Below are positions 23,860-35,500 of a stretch of DNA of 64,000 bases, in pieces (within the stretch, counting starts at the first letter, position 1; every line of letters starts with the position of its first letter). This DNA is from Catonia carolina (Eukaryota; Arthropoda; Insecta; Hemiptera; Achilidae): NCBI GenBank assembly GCA_035578175.1, contig JAQMRL010000042.1, forward strand, positions 608,560-672,559. Direction: 5' to 3'. Position numbers and translations under genes: made by a program. The notes under the pieces were generated by a model, which saw nothing but the letters and a program-made list of their open reading frames with translations, did not search any database and was not told the DNA's origin.

Positions 23860-24502
23860 TACAGCATCGATTTACATCAAATGATGAGACGCTTGAAATA
23901 GTACACAAAGTTGCCTATCTAGGATGTAATTTAAACAAGGAATGGAACCACTCGCAGGAAATTAGGTGCCGCGTAGAGAAGGCAAGAGCAGTATTCAATC
24001 GTCTCCGGAAAATTTTGTGTAATATGCACCTTAACATTGGTATAAGATCACGATTTCTGAGATGCTATGTGTTTTCGACTCTTCTGTACGGAGTGGAAGC
24101 TTGGACCCTAACCGATGCAACATCTAGACGACTCGAGGCCTTCGAACTGTGGTGCTACCGCCGAATGCTCAGGATATCGTACACCTACCATGTCACAAAC
24201 AACACCGTCTTGCAACGTATGCAAAAAGCCATGGAAATCCTGCCAAACATAAAAGTCAGGAAGATGGCTTATTTAGGGCATGTGTTGAGAAACAGAAAAT
24301 ATCAGCTAATTCAACTTATATTGCAAGGCAAGATTGAAGGTAGTCGATCTCAAGGCCGTCGGCGGACGTCGTGGCTGAAGAACATCAGGCAATGGACAGG
24401 AATGACGAGCGTACAATTATTCAGAGCAGCTGTAAATAAAGTCATGTGGACTAATATGATTGCCAACATCCACAGAGGATAGGCACCAACAGAAGAAGAA
24501 GA
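23860..24502 (+). mobile_element. RTE-type LINE, 5'-truncated
   Basis: Flanked by AGAAATCCAGAAA (23847-23859, 24503-24515); ends in (GAA)n. The frame encodes the C-terminal part of an RTE-clade ORF: AYLGCNLNKEWNHSQEIRCR, TLLYGVEAWTLTDATSRRL, MAYLGHVLRNRKYQLIQLIL and GRRRTSWLKNIRQWTG, ending at 24481. Open for 155 codons without stops, so relatively recent. Confidence 0.88.
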
Positions 24503-24515
24503 AGAAATCCAGAAA

Positions 24516-24789
24516 AAACCTGTAGTTCGGTATCACCCAAGGCCCAACCAAGTGCCAGATTAAGAAGAGGTTACTGTGCAGGGTGTTTGAAAAATGACTG
24601 CGTTTCCATTATGCGGACGCCACTCAGATCTCTGCTAATTTCTTCCACTTACGTTACTTTTACATCTTAATATCACTTGAGCTACAGTTGATAAAAAATT
24701 ATAACCCAACTTGAATTCACCATCAACATTATGGTAGATCTTAGCAACTAACGCATGACCCTGTCCCATCAGGTAAAAATTCATTTTGC
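24516..24789. other. unassigned intronic DNA
   Basis: No gene or repeat termini recognised between the RTE copy and an old Rep-A fragment. Confidence 0.3.
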
Positions 24790-25203
24790 AAGATTTCTCT
24801 ATTTTGAAAAAATTACAAAAACGTAAAACATGGCACGAATAAACTACTACTTCTGGTTAATTGATTAGGATGAAAATGATTTGGTTCATTTCTATTTCAT
24901 ATAATGAATTAATATAATAATTTCACCAACCTTCTTTTTAAACTGCGTCACCTTTATTTTTATTCTTACTTAACATGTGTTTCGGTGGATCCACAATCAT
25001 CAGAGTAAATAAAAAAATTGTTATCTCACTTATTTAAAATTTACAGAAGATGATACATCTTCAGTCATTTGTATAAAACTTTTATACACATAAGTGAGAT
25101 AACAATTTTATTGGTTTCAATTTTTATTTTCTCTTGCCTATATGAATGTATAGGAAGGAAAGTATTGTTTTCATGTAGATTTTTTGATATCGAGTTTTCA
25201 CCG

Positions 25204-25566
25204 CCCCTCCTAGGGAGTAGAGGACCTTGTAGATGGTGGAGGGGCTTGCGTGCTACCAAGACAAGACCCGGAGAGCTATGCCGGCCGGCCGGCGGTAGTG
25301 TAACTACCAGCAGGGCCTCCCAAGCCGGACAGGTCAAAGGGTAGGAGCCAGACAAAGAAGTACTCCAAAAACGACGTCGTTGGGCCAATCACCCACACGT
25401 TGAAAAAGCGGATTCAAAGTCACATAAATAGCCTCGGACAGGACAGGAATTTTCGGAATAAAAGACTGGACAATTGGCGGCGGATAGAGTACAATGGAGG
25501 AAGTTGTCCGAGACTACCCCGACGCTGTAAGGCACATGGGGAGAGAGAAAGAAGAGAAGAAGAAGA
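25204..25566 (+). mobile_element. GC-rich SINE-like retroposon with (GAA)n tail
   Basis: Flanked by AGTTTTCACCG (25193-25203, 25567-25577). The tail GAGAAGAAGAAGAAG resembles RTE tails, suggesting RTE mobilisation. No open frame of note; body is far more GC-rich than its surroundings. Confidence 0.75.
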
Positions 25567-25630
25567 AGTTTTCACCGGATCTACACGTTTTCAGGCCCCC
25601 TGAACCCAAAAAACATGTTTTCAGCGATTG

Positions 25631-25631
<1 letters not shown>

Positions 25632-25672
<41 letters not shown>
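25632..25672. repeat. (GT)n microsatellite
   Basis: Pure GT run inside the truncated Rep-A, followed by GCGCGCGG. Confidence 0.9.
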
Positions 25673-25677
<5 letters not shown>

Positions 25678-26153
25678 GCGAGATGATGTATCATCTTCTG
25701 TAAATTTTAAATAAGTGAGATAAAAATTTTTTTATTTACTCTGATGATGGTGGATCCACCGAAAAACACGTGTAAGTAAGAATAACAATAATGGTGCCGC
25801 AGTTTAAAAAGAAGGTTGGTGAAATTATTACATAAATTCATTATATGAAATAGAAATAATTTCGAACTACAGGATGCATTATAAAGATTTATTTTTGATT
25901 TGGTTCATGTCAGGTTCTATAGTGGTACCTAACTTAAGTTCCAAGTTTCAACTTTGTACAATATTCTGTTCTTGAGATATTTTGTTCACACACACACACG
26001 CACACACACACAGACCAATCGCTAAAAACATTTTGTGTGGTTCAGGGGACCAAAAATATTTTTAATTCAGTGAAAACTCGATTTCGTAAAATCAACATGA
26101 AAAATATAATTTTTGTTCATGAAATACAATAATTAACTTCACTGGTTTCTTAC

Positions 26154-26246
26154 CTGTTCCATTTTGACAGAAACAAAATCGAATGGATTTACATCCGGGT
26201 GAGAAATATTACTGCCGTCCAACTCTTCATGCTCACCTTCCGATTC
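26154..26246 (-). CDS. host gene (minus strand), exon 2
   Basis: A 31-codon phase-0 exon: acceptor GATTTTCCCAACAG, donor CAG|GTAAGA. The peptide starts ESEGEHEELDGSNIS and ends FVSVKMEQ. The plus-strand exon at 49013-49105 is almost identical in protein and in surrounding intron (for example CTGATAATGCAGACAAAGAC about 130 bp upstream), which supports it as a real exon. It is related to exon 3 (15306-15398). Between exons 1 and 2 lie 2.1 kb including one Rep-A; between exons 2 and 3 lie 10.8 kb of nested elements. Function unknown. Confidence 0.75.
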
Positions 26247-26594
26247 CTGTTGGGAAAATCAAAAATCAAATTACAAAAAATCAGAAAATACAACAAATGG
26301 CTGTGAAAAGGAGAGAGTGATTCTTTCAACAATTCTACTGGATTCAGCAGAATGGTCTTTGTCTGCATTATCAGACTCCTCCTACAAACTGGAGTCAAAA
26401 TTTTTAATTTATAATTTTTCAGGGAACTTTATAACAATACTACTTGTACAAGGTATGCTCAAAAAATAACAAGAATTTTGTAATCGCACAGTTTGTATTA
26501 GTCCGAATTCTGTGATATTTTGTTGTGTACAAAACGTTTTGTTGTGTAAACATGTCTAATATTAAATATTAATCATTTCTATATTTATATCTGT

Positions 26595-26755
26595 TATTTT
26601 ATCAAACATCCTATGTAGGATTTTAAACAGCCGTATTATTTAAAATTTAAATATATATGTTTCTAACCACCAGAATACAGTAACATAAAAAAATTACCAA
26701 TGTTTATAGCGCTTTCGTGCATCTTGTACACATCTTCTTCAGTAAATTAAATTTT
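26595..26755. repeat. single-arm FB1 relative
   Basis: CATCCTATGTAGGATTTTAA through GCTTTCGTGCATCTTGTACA matches the left arm and left flank of the palindrome at 5571-5865, without the second arm. Confidence 0.75.
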
Positions 26756-26882
26756 TGAATTGTATGATAATATTGTATGTATTAAAATTTTAAATTAAAT
26801 AAATATACAAATGTATATACAGATATAAATTGAAATATACAAAAAATTTATGTTTAATTAAATCAACACATACGGAAAAAAA

Positions 26883-27845
26883 TCTGGTGTGAAACACTCA
26901 CACAACTTTCTCTTGCCAATGCAAATAATTAATAATAAACCTAACATTATTAATAAAATATTAGAAATAAACAAAACACTAACCTCAATAAACATAACCT
27001 TATTTTAATCATGAGTGAATGACGCAAAATGAAAATCGAACTCAATTTGGCTTAAAAAAAACGGAAAATCACACTTTCACGCTAAACTAGGCTCTGTAGA
27101 GAAAAATGCTTTAAATAAAAGTTGTAGGTCTTTTAATTTCCTATAAATTTTATTATATACACTTGTGTCATAAAATGAATACTAAGGCCGAAATCTTTAA
27201 AAAAACAATTTTTCACACGTTTTTGTGAGAAAAAAACAGAAAATCGCTAATTACCGCTAAACTAAGCGTTATACAAAAAAAATGTTTGAAATAAAAGTTG
27301 TAGAATTTTACATTCTCTACAACTTTTATTATATAACGTTCTGCGCTAAAATGCATATTAAAGCCGCAATCTTAAAAAGAAAATGTTTTTACGTAAAAAC
27401 AGCCTCACGCAGAATTTCAGCAAACATGGCGCCTAGCCTATCTTGTAGAGCATAAAAAATGTAGTAAACCAGGTGATTTTAGAAAAAATCGTACGACCAG
27501 TTTTTGAGAAAATCGCAAAAAAGTGAAAAATTATACGAATAAACTACTACTTCCGTTTGACCGATTTTGATGAAAATGTTCGTGTCGGGTCCGGTAGTGG
27601 TATGAAACTTAAGTTTCAAGTTTCAAGTTCGTACGATGTTCCGTTCTTGAGATATTCTGTTCACACACACACACACACACAGACACACACACACACACGC
27701 ACACAGACACACACCAATCGCTAAAAACATGTTTTTTGGATTCAGGGGGTCTGAAAACGTATAGATCCGGTGAAAACTCGATTTCGAAAAATCGACATGA
27801 AAAAAATACTTTCCTTCCTATATATTCATATAGGCAAGAGAAAGT
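26883..27845 (-). mobile_element. Rep-A, full length
   Basis: Both termini; long interrupted (CA)n tract 27661-27714. In intron 1 of the minus-strand gene. Confidence 0.9.
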
Positions 27846-28310
27846 AATAAGACAGAAAATGCAATATTCTAATTAATTTTTCTTTCTAATCTTTTTAATT
27901 TTTTAATAAAGCCATAAAATGCCAATAGGGTTCAACTGCATAGCTTATTCTTTAAAAAAATCAACCTTATTGCCAGTGGTAAAGTATGCTTACCACAGAC
28001 CTATCAAGAGTTAATAAATGTCTAAACCAGGCACTTCAAGCTTACATGTTTGTAGCTAAAATAGCCACAAGATATCACTGGAATTTATACTGAATTGTTG
28101 TAAAGAACATAGACAACTTTGAAAAGCTCAATAATTCAGTCTCAAGCCTCAAAGTATTAAACAAATAAAAATTAATTTTGACAAAGAAAACACCAGACAG
28201 GGCCTTAGTTCAACTCTTTTATAGCATTCCTTGTTGACGTATAACAAGCGTTCAAACAATTGCTCATCCACTATTATCAAAGAAAGATAAAAACAATGAA
28301 AATCTAATTG
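27846..28310 (-). other. intron 1 sequence of the host gene, conserved in the paralogue
   Basis: Contains the single-copy sequence at about 28085-28165 that is duplicated around Rep-A in the plus-strand paralogue (46823-46886, 47805-47871), plus a block (GGAATGCTATAAAAGAG, minus strand, near 28225) recurring at 45058 and 46757. Confidence 0.6.
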
Positions 28311-28316
28311 ACTTAC

Positions 28317-28373
28317 ATTTTCTGAATCCACCTCTTCAGTTTTTAAATTTGACTCAAACTGTTCAACTTCCAT
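28317..28373 (-). CDS. host gene (minus strand), start exon
   Basis: ATG at 28373 opens a 19-codon exon (MEVEQFESNLKTEEVDSEN) ending at a consensus donor GTAAGT, phase 0. The same exon, same length and donor, occurs twice on the plus strand (44911-44967 and 46607-46663). I chose this ATG because similarity to the paralogues extends on both sides of it, and because the phase fits exon 2 exactly. The short acidic leader MEVEQFE..KTEE is the kind of N terminus found on some insect zinc-finger proteins, but no finger is in the window, so that is only a suggestion. Confidence 0.72.
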
Positions 28374-28935
28374 GACTACTCAAACAAAATTAATTATTCA
28401 GATTTTGACAAAATCTTCAGTTCATCACTTCTGAAAAAATATTACAAACAATATTCGGTACCCAATATTCTAAAATCAACTAAAACTGAATAAACTTGTT
28501 GAACACAATTTAATTACAACAGAAAACCCACTTTGGAAGTCACACAGAAATCTTTACTAACACATAGGTATGCTTTTTCTGAAGTTGAAAATGTTAAAAT
28601 GCTTATTAGTACAGATAGATTTTGGTAATTTGTTGAAAATAATTCGAACTTATGCAGACACTAAAATATAAGTATCATTTTTCAAATTATCAAACTGAAT
28701 TACATCCTTTTTCAAGAAATAATCTTTCCTTCCCACATTATAGCAACTTTAACAAATTACAAAATTAATGAGATATCGGTCACGTGATACAAATCGCACA
28801 CACCGGGTTCACAGAATAACACCGTAACACCAAATAAAACAACCTATGTACACGAGAAACAAGATTAATAACAACGCCTGAAGTGAAATTCACCACTAAA
28901 GTAAATCAACTAACTTCGAATTCATGGCCAAAAAA
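28374..28935 (-). promoter_or_regulatory. putative promoter/5' UTR of the host gene
   Basis: Conserved with two plus-strand blocks (43501-43633 joined to 44766-44910, and about 46010-46606); shared phrases on the coding strand include GTTATTAATCTTGTTTCTCG and TCTCATTAATTTTGTAAT. Conservation above neighbouring intron is suggestive; no TATA box or start site can be placed with confidence. Confidence 0.45.
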
Positions 28936-29859
28936 AGTATACCAAAAGTATCTAACAACCAACTAAATGATTAATTAATAATAACGTAATACATTCAGTA
29001 TTTTAATTTACTACTAACACTATACAGTACAAAACTGAATCGACTTTTATCACAAAGGAAAAATTAATTTTCAGGTTAACAACACAAATACATCAACAAA
29101 CCAACCAACCGATAATACTCAACTTGCTACAAGCACACTGCCTCTACAATTACATCGCGTTTTATGTTTATAAAGTTACCAATTCTCCCACTGGTGCGTC
29201 TAGCGTGACAATCTGACTAGCAATATTCCTGTGTCATGTCAACTCCACTCCCATTTCACAGTTAGTTACTACAAATAATTACACTACAAGTAATTTCAAT
29301 AGAAGCTTGCACTGTACACATTGCCTCTACTTGTGTCCCCCTTCTTATTCCGGTAGTTAACATAGGAACTGGTTGTTAGAAACTTATGCCTTTAAACTGT
29401 TACCAGTGTTTAATACTTTTTTATGAATTTATTTCTTGTAAAATTATTGTGGTTTATTGTATAATCTTATTTTAGTTTACATATACTACGTACCAATAAG
29501 TACATGCATAAATTACCACGTTCATCGTTGACCGGTACTGCAGTACGCTTTAATCTCTTGTGCACTGAACGAAAACCCAAACTGAACTAGTGAATTTTCT
29601 TGTACTATAATATAAACAGCCTTAAATTTTATGTTGACAATTACAAAAGCAACCATTGCAGAGTATAATACAATCTAATTAATCAACTAAAAGCAATTAG
29701 ACTATTCTGGTTTAAAGTATTTATTTTGACATCAAAATAATATATCAGAAAAGTAAAAATAGGTAGTGATTTTATATTATGCATATTACTCATTGATTGT
29801 GTGTCTTAATCAAGAGTACAGGTTTATTAGTACGTTTTCAGCACACTTTACAAACTAAC
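28936..29859. other. intergenic DNA upstream of the minus-strand gene
   Basis: Over 900 bp free of recognised repeats, unusual in this window. No open frame with similarity and no splice-bounded exon found; may hold further upstream regulatory sequence. Confidence 0.35.
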
Positions 29860-30809
29860 GGGTGATTCAAAAAGAGCGCTGGTTTTTAAACGGCTGGTAA
29901 ATTTTTGTTTATCGGTTGGCAACATTGTTAGACCTCATTTCTATTTCGGAGAACATTCCGATTGACGATTCAGTTGTAGTTTCTCTTGTTTGCAGTGTAG
30001 TACTCTCGCAGTCTGTGTCTAACCATGGAGAAGTTTACTATTGCACAACGAGTGTTAATCGTCAAAACATTTTACCAGAGTGGAGAGAGTTATGCGGCTA
30101 CTGTCAGGCGACTTCGCGGTACTCTAGGACGTAATGAAGCACCGAATGAATCAACAGTTCGCAGGCTCATGAAAAAGTTTTTTGAGACGGGTTCAACAGT
30201 CGACCTTAAAAGTTCTAGACGTCGTCGTTCTGGCCGAACTGAGCAGAACGTTGCGTTGGTTCGTGACAGTGTGGCTGTTAGCCCAGCAAAATCAATACGT
30301 CGCCGTTCTCAACAATTGGGTTTACGATGTTCTTCTGTACGGAGAATTCTTCGGTACGATCTCCAATATCACCCGTATAAAATCCAGTTGCTGCACAAGA
30401 AACAATGTTGTTGCTCCGTGAACGGTTCCAGGATCGCATCATTTCTCGTAATTCCGACCATCAATGGCCACCAAGGTCGTGTGACTTGACGCCTTGTGAC
30501 TTTCATCTTTAAGGTCATCTGAAGTCATTGGTGTATGCCAATAAACCCCGAAACATCAATGACTTGAAGGAGGAAATTCGACGGGTTATCGGGCAAATGG
30601 AAGTCGAAACTTGTCGTGCAGTAATATCCAATTTCATGGACAGAGTTGATGCGTGCCAGCGCAGTAGAGGAGGACACATGCATGACATCATTTTTCATAC
30701 ATGAAATCGGAAGGTAAGATGAACTTGTTGATGTATTTATTTTCAGTTTTTCAATAAAATAAATCTCTTAATTTGATATATCAAAACCGGCGCTCTTTTT
30801 GAATCACCC
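29860..30809 (+). mobile_element. rosa-like DD41D element, copy C, internally deleted
   Basis: Both terminal repeats present. ATG 30025 opens 154 codons; the second HTH is intact and the CGA codon that is TGA in copies B and D is intact here. About 400 bp with the first two catalytic Asp residues is deleted near 30390, and the FHLWG Trp codon downstream is TAA. Confidence 0.9.
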
Positions 30810-31737
30810 TATATTTGACCCCACTTTACAAGTGTCGGAGAGCAAAGATGTATTACAGAAGCATCTATTGATATTACATATATGGTATAGTGCAGTTAGT
30901 AAAGTACAATCTGTCAATGTTTTGTAAGCGTAGTTCGCGCAGAAATGAGAAGTGAGTGGGGAGAATACTGCCAGCTGTAGAAGGGATGACATACGTTCGA
31001 TGCATGTGTATGTGCGTGCGTGAAATGTCTCATTCTACTGAAGCTGTCGCAGAGAACAGATCGTAGCTGGAACGGTTGACTATTTTGTCTTATTGTCTGT
31101 GGTCGGTGGACATTTGTGAAAAGCCCCCAAGGAAACGTCAACCCTTCCACCATGTTGGAGGTCGCTCTTTTAGGAAAAAGAGGCTCCCGTAGGCCTAGAC
31201 CATAATATATAAACCTACGGTACGGTACGTTATGCATTCCAGCGAGTCGGCTGTGAATTCCCCCCTCTACTGCTGTACTACTCACACCATTATTTCTCCC
31301 TTCATCGTACCTCAACCAAATCCGTCTACTGCGCATACGCTTACATAACTTTGAAGGCCTGTACTACAGTTAGTTAGTCCGTGACTTTATGGATGTCGTA
31401 TTCCTATTAAGTCAACTATTTTTTAAATTATAACTACTTAAAGTACTAAAAACATCCATCGTGACATGATGTAGGCCTAACAATTTAATTTATAAAAATA
31501 CTTTTAAAAGTATTTTGTATTTAAATACTTTTGAAAGTATTTAGTTGTTACTTTTTAATCAGCGTGTACACATTTGGATATAATGCGCATGCTCAGTGAC
31601 GTCATTATTTGTTTACATTAGGAGCAAACTTAGAACGGCTGAACTGTGCAGTATATTATCTACGGTTACTACACAGTCTGCCATGAATTTTGTAGAGTTA
31701 CTTAATAGTAATCGGACGAACTTAATAATAATCATTC
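30810..31737. other. unassigned intergenic DNA
   Basis: No repeats or genes recognised in about 930 bp; a 140-codon minus-strand frame at 30914-31336 has no similarity I can name and may be chance. Confidence 0.3.
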
Positions 31738-31846
31738 GGCTTAAAAATACGGAAAATCACTCTTTCACGCTAAACTAGGCTCTGTAGAGAAAAATGCTCT
31801 CAATAAAATTTGTAGATCTTTTAATTTCCAATAAATTTTATTATAT
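31738..31846 (-). mobile_element. Rep-A fragment
   Basis: About 110 bp (TAAAAATACGGAAAATCACT ... TTTATTATATACTT) matches the region inside the hairpin end of Rep-A; another Rep-A is inserted at its right edge. Confidence 0.7.
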
Positions 31847-31984
31847 ACTTTTTACTTTCGCTTGCCTATATGAATATATAGAAAGGAAAGTATTGTTTTC
31901 ATGTCGATTTTAACAAATACACTCTTCACCGGATCTACACGTTTTCAGACCCCCTCAACCCAAAAAACATGTTTTTAGCGGTTG

Positions 31985-31986
<2 letters not shown>

Positions 31987-32049
<63 letters not shown>

Positions 32050-32090
32050 TGCGTGCGCGCGCACATGCGTGTGTGTGTGTGTGTGTGTTG
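31987..32090. repeat. (GT)n microsatellite
   Basis: About 55 bp of pure GT, then GC-interrupted GT, at the Rep-A internal tract; one of the two longest such tracts in the window. Confidence 0.95.
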
Positions 32091-32544
32091 TACGAAACAT
32101 CGTACATACCGGACCCGACACGAACATTTTCATCAAAATCGGTCAACCGGAAGTAGTAGTTAATTCGTATAATTTTTCACTTTTTTGCGATTTTCTCAAA
32201 AACTGGTCCTACGATTTTTTTAAAAATCGCCTGGTTTATTCAATTTTTTATTCTCTACAAGATAGGGTAGGCGCCATGTTTGCTGAAATTCTTGGTGAGG
32301 CTGTTTTCACGCAAAGAAATTGTTTTTTTAAGATTACGGCTTTAATATAGATTTTGCGCAAAAATTTATATTTATTTATTTATTTATTTATTTACAATAA
32401 TTTGTTTGCAAGGACTAACCTTATACAAATAGAGTTGCGAAAATACAATATTAAACAATATTACAATTAAACAAAAACAAATACAAAATATATAAATTTG
32501 GTGAAAATGCTGTGTTTAATAGAATAATTGAACAAGTAATTTAG

Positions 32545-35500
32545 TTACGTGTTATCCTCTCCCATTATCATTAATCTTATTTCCATTGCTTTTACTATAA
32601 ATAAATACAGATTACTAATTTTATCCTTGTTTAAATTGGACAATAAAACTAATAATTTTCCCCTTTCTGATAAGATATTTTTTAAATACTTTCTAAAAAG
32701 ACTAATTCTTATATCTCTATACATAGGACACTTAAGTAAAATATGACTAATTGTTTCATTTTCCTTTAGGTTGCAGATAGGGCATACTTTATCACTATTT
32801 ACAAATGTTCCCCTCCCTTTAACATGTAAATAAACAAATCTATCAGTCGCTAAGCGCAATTGAGTGATGCATCTCATATGTTGCATTGGCAACCTATACA
32901 AAAACTGCTCGCCTAACTCAAAGTTTGGGTTTAATTCTTTATACATAGAAAAGGAATTTGTATTTATAGCAGCTTGAATATCCTGCGCAAAAACCGCGCT
33001 AGCGTGGCTTTCTATTATACTCATATAATTCGCCGTTAGTTCTTCTACCCTTACTTCCCCATCAACCAATATGTTATGTACACCAGCCAAATGAAATTGT
33101 TCTTTTAAAAGAAATACCCAATTAAATTTTTGTTTTGTTTCTCCTCTAAGCGCATTATTGCTTGAGTCCACCAACATTTTATAACACAATCTAGGCAGAC
33201 GATCGTCTGGCATCTCAATAATTTTTTTAAACCACTTAATTGTCCGTATGAAAATATTGTGCGATAAATTTAAACGTTTTAATTCAAGGCGTATTGACCA
33301 GCTCGGAATAGTCTTTCCCACGAATAGAACTCGCTTAAAAAAATATAATTGGGCGGTTTCTATAATATTTAAATACCTGAGGCCCCACACTTCGGAAGCG
33401 TACAGTAAAGAGGGTGTTACAATTGAATCGAATAATTTTAACTTCGAGTTCCATGAATCAGATTTTGCTTTCTTTAAGATCTGAATTACTGATTCACTAT
33501 GGCTTTTAGAGCGCTTAACTACCTCTCTGGAGAATAATCCAAATCTGCCGGATGACGCAAATTTAACCCCCAAGTACCCATATGATTGGACTATTTCTAA
33601 CGCATTCCCTCTATAATAAAAAGGTTTCACCTTTTTTGTCCTGCCCTTATGAAAATTAATAATTTTTGTTTTATTAATATTTACAGTTAGGTATAAATTT
33701 TTGCAATATTCGGAGAGACAATTAAGTTTATATCTTAGGTCAGAGGCACTATCCGCCATTATAATAACGTCATCAGCGAAGAGGAGCATTAGCACGTCGT
33801 TATTATTGTCAATGCGAACACCATGACAACCCCTATCCCTAAAAAACCGCTCAATATCCCAAATATATATTGAAAAGAGGAGGGGGCTTGCCGAGTCGCC
33901 TTGCAAAATTCCTCTAGAAGGTTGAATTAGCTTTGATTGTTCCCCGTCTTTTTCTACAAAAATACCTGAATTCCTATACAGATTACTTAAAACCCTTATA
34001 ATTTTACTACTGAACCCTAACAACCCTAAACGATTCCAAAGAGTACAGTGGGGGACGGAGTCAAAAGCTGTTTCGAAATCGACAAAAAGAGCATAAAAAT
34101 TTTTGTTGTTTAGTTCTAGCTGCTTGTAAATGATTGAGTTAAAGACAAATATATTATCAATGCAGCCCCGTGACCTTCGGAACCCGCTCTGGCATTCTGG
34201 TAAAAGTTTACACAATTCTGCCCACTCGGACAGTCTTCTTTCTAATACGCGGCTAAATAATTTAAAAAGTGTATTTATTAAAGCTATACTTCTATAGTTA
34301 ATCGGAGTTAGGCGATCGCCTTTTTTGTGTAGAAAGAATATCTTTATTTTCGCCCAATCACCCACTGCATCTTCAGATACAAAAATTTTATTAAAAAAAT
34401 TCACAATATAATTTACCCAGACACTTGGTAAATTTTTAAGAAATTCATATGCGATGCCGTCGCATCCAGGAGATTTCTTATTTCTCATTTTCCGTAATGA
34501 AACCAATACTTCCGTCAGGGATATATCAGTGTCCAGTACTGGATGCAGCGCATCTTGAAAGTAGTAAGACTCCGCGTTTAGCCTTCCCCCTTGTGAGAAT
34601 TTAATCCTTAAAAAATCAGCCCATTCTCCCAGACCTATTAAGTTAGGAGTGCTACTCACACCGCGAAATTTTTTTACGACATGCCAAAATTCTGTCGTAT
34701 TCTTTGTGTTCGATAATTTTTCTCTTAAATCGTTATAATAATTATTTTTTTTTACGGTAAGAATTTTTTTATATTTAACTTTTTCTTCTAAAAACAAATT
34801 CAGGGATACATCCGAAAAATTTTCAGCTTTTGCCTGCCTATATTTTTTGCGTAACGATCTTTTTAAGAATCGACATTCGTGATCATACCAAGGTTTATTT
34901 TTTGGCATCATTTTGCCAGTAGTCGAGTGTCTTACCATGCCCGAATCCCCAGCGGCAATTTTAATAGTATTTATTAACGTATTATACATAAAATTTGCAT
35001 CATTGAAGTCAGACGAGGGAACCTGTTTTACCTGCATAGAATTTTTAAAATCATGTTTACGCTCTTCAGACCAAACATATTTGGGGCAGATTTTGTTGCT
35101 CGTCTTTAAGCGATTACCAGGAACAAAATCAGCATTTATTTTCACAGAGATCGGTAAGTGGTCAGAAGCTAATATTAAGTCGCAAACAGATAAATCCTCA
35201 AGGATATCTAACGATAAATAGTTCGACCACACTAAATCTACTATACTTTTACCATTTTCGTTAAAAAAGGTAAACTGACCTGGGTTATCGCTAATGCTAC
35301 GACCATTTACGACATAAAAGATATTATCTTCCATTAGACGGACTAACCTTCTCCCACCTGAGTTAACGATTTCGTCATTTGAAATCCTGTTTGACGATAA
35401 CCTCGAGTAATTAAAGTTCAAATTGTCTAGCGACTGATTTAAATTTCCCACCCTACAATTAAAATCACCTCCTATTAATACCGGGTAAGAGAAAAACAGT

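Larger units (their letters stand above)
25126..25672 (+). mobile_element. truncated Rep-A with a GC-rich insert
   Basis: The left ~120 bp of Rep-A up to the (GT)n tract; the copy ends there and FB2 resumes. A 363-bp GC-rich retroposon interrupts it. Confidence 0.8.
24886..25899 (+). mobile_element. FB2 foldback element, interrupted by a truncated Rep-A
   Basis: Left arm 24886-25125 and right arm about 25680-25899 are complementary and match the intact FB2 at 52016-52470. 12-bp GATTTGGTTCAT flanks both ends. Confidence 0.75.
24790..26105 (-). mobile_element. old Rep-A in intron 2, host of a four-level nest
   Basis: Diverged Rep-A sequence at 24790-24885 (AATAAACTACTACTTCTGGT) and 25900-26105 (TTCTTGAGATATTTTGTTCA, CAGACCAATCGCTAAAAACA) belongs together once the FB2 element between them is removed; both junctions carry GATTTGGTTCAT. 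The paralogous gene has the matching old Rep-A at 49139-49680, so this insertion predates the gene duplication. Confidence 0.75.

Noticed and set aside
30914..31336. 140-codon minus-strand frame as a host gene
   Set aside because: No domain, no codon pattern, no splice context; may be chance in a GC-moderate stretch.
31955..32163. Histidine/Thr- or Cys/Val-repeat proteins
   Set aside because: Translations of the (GT)n microsatellite.
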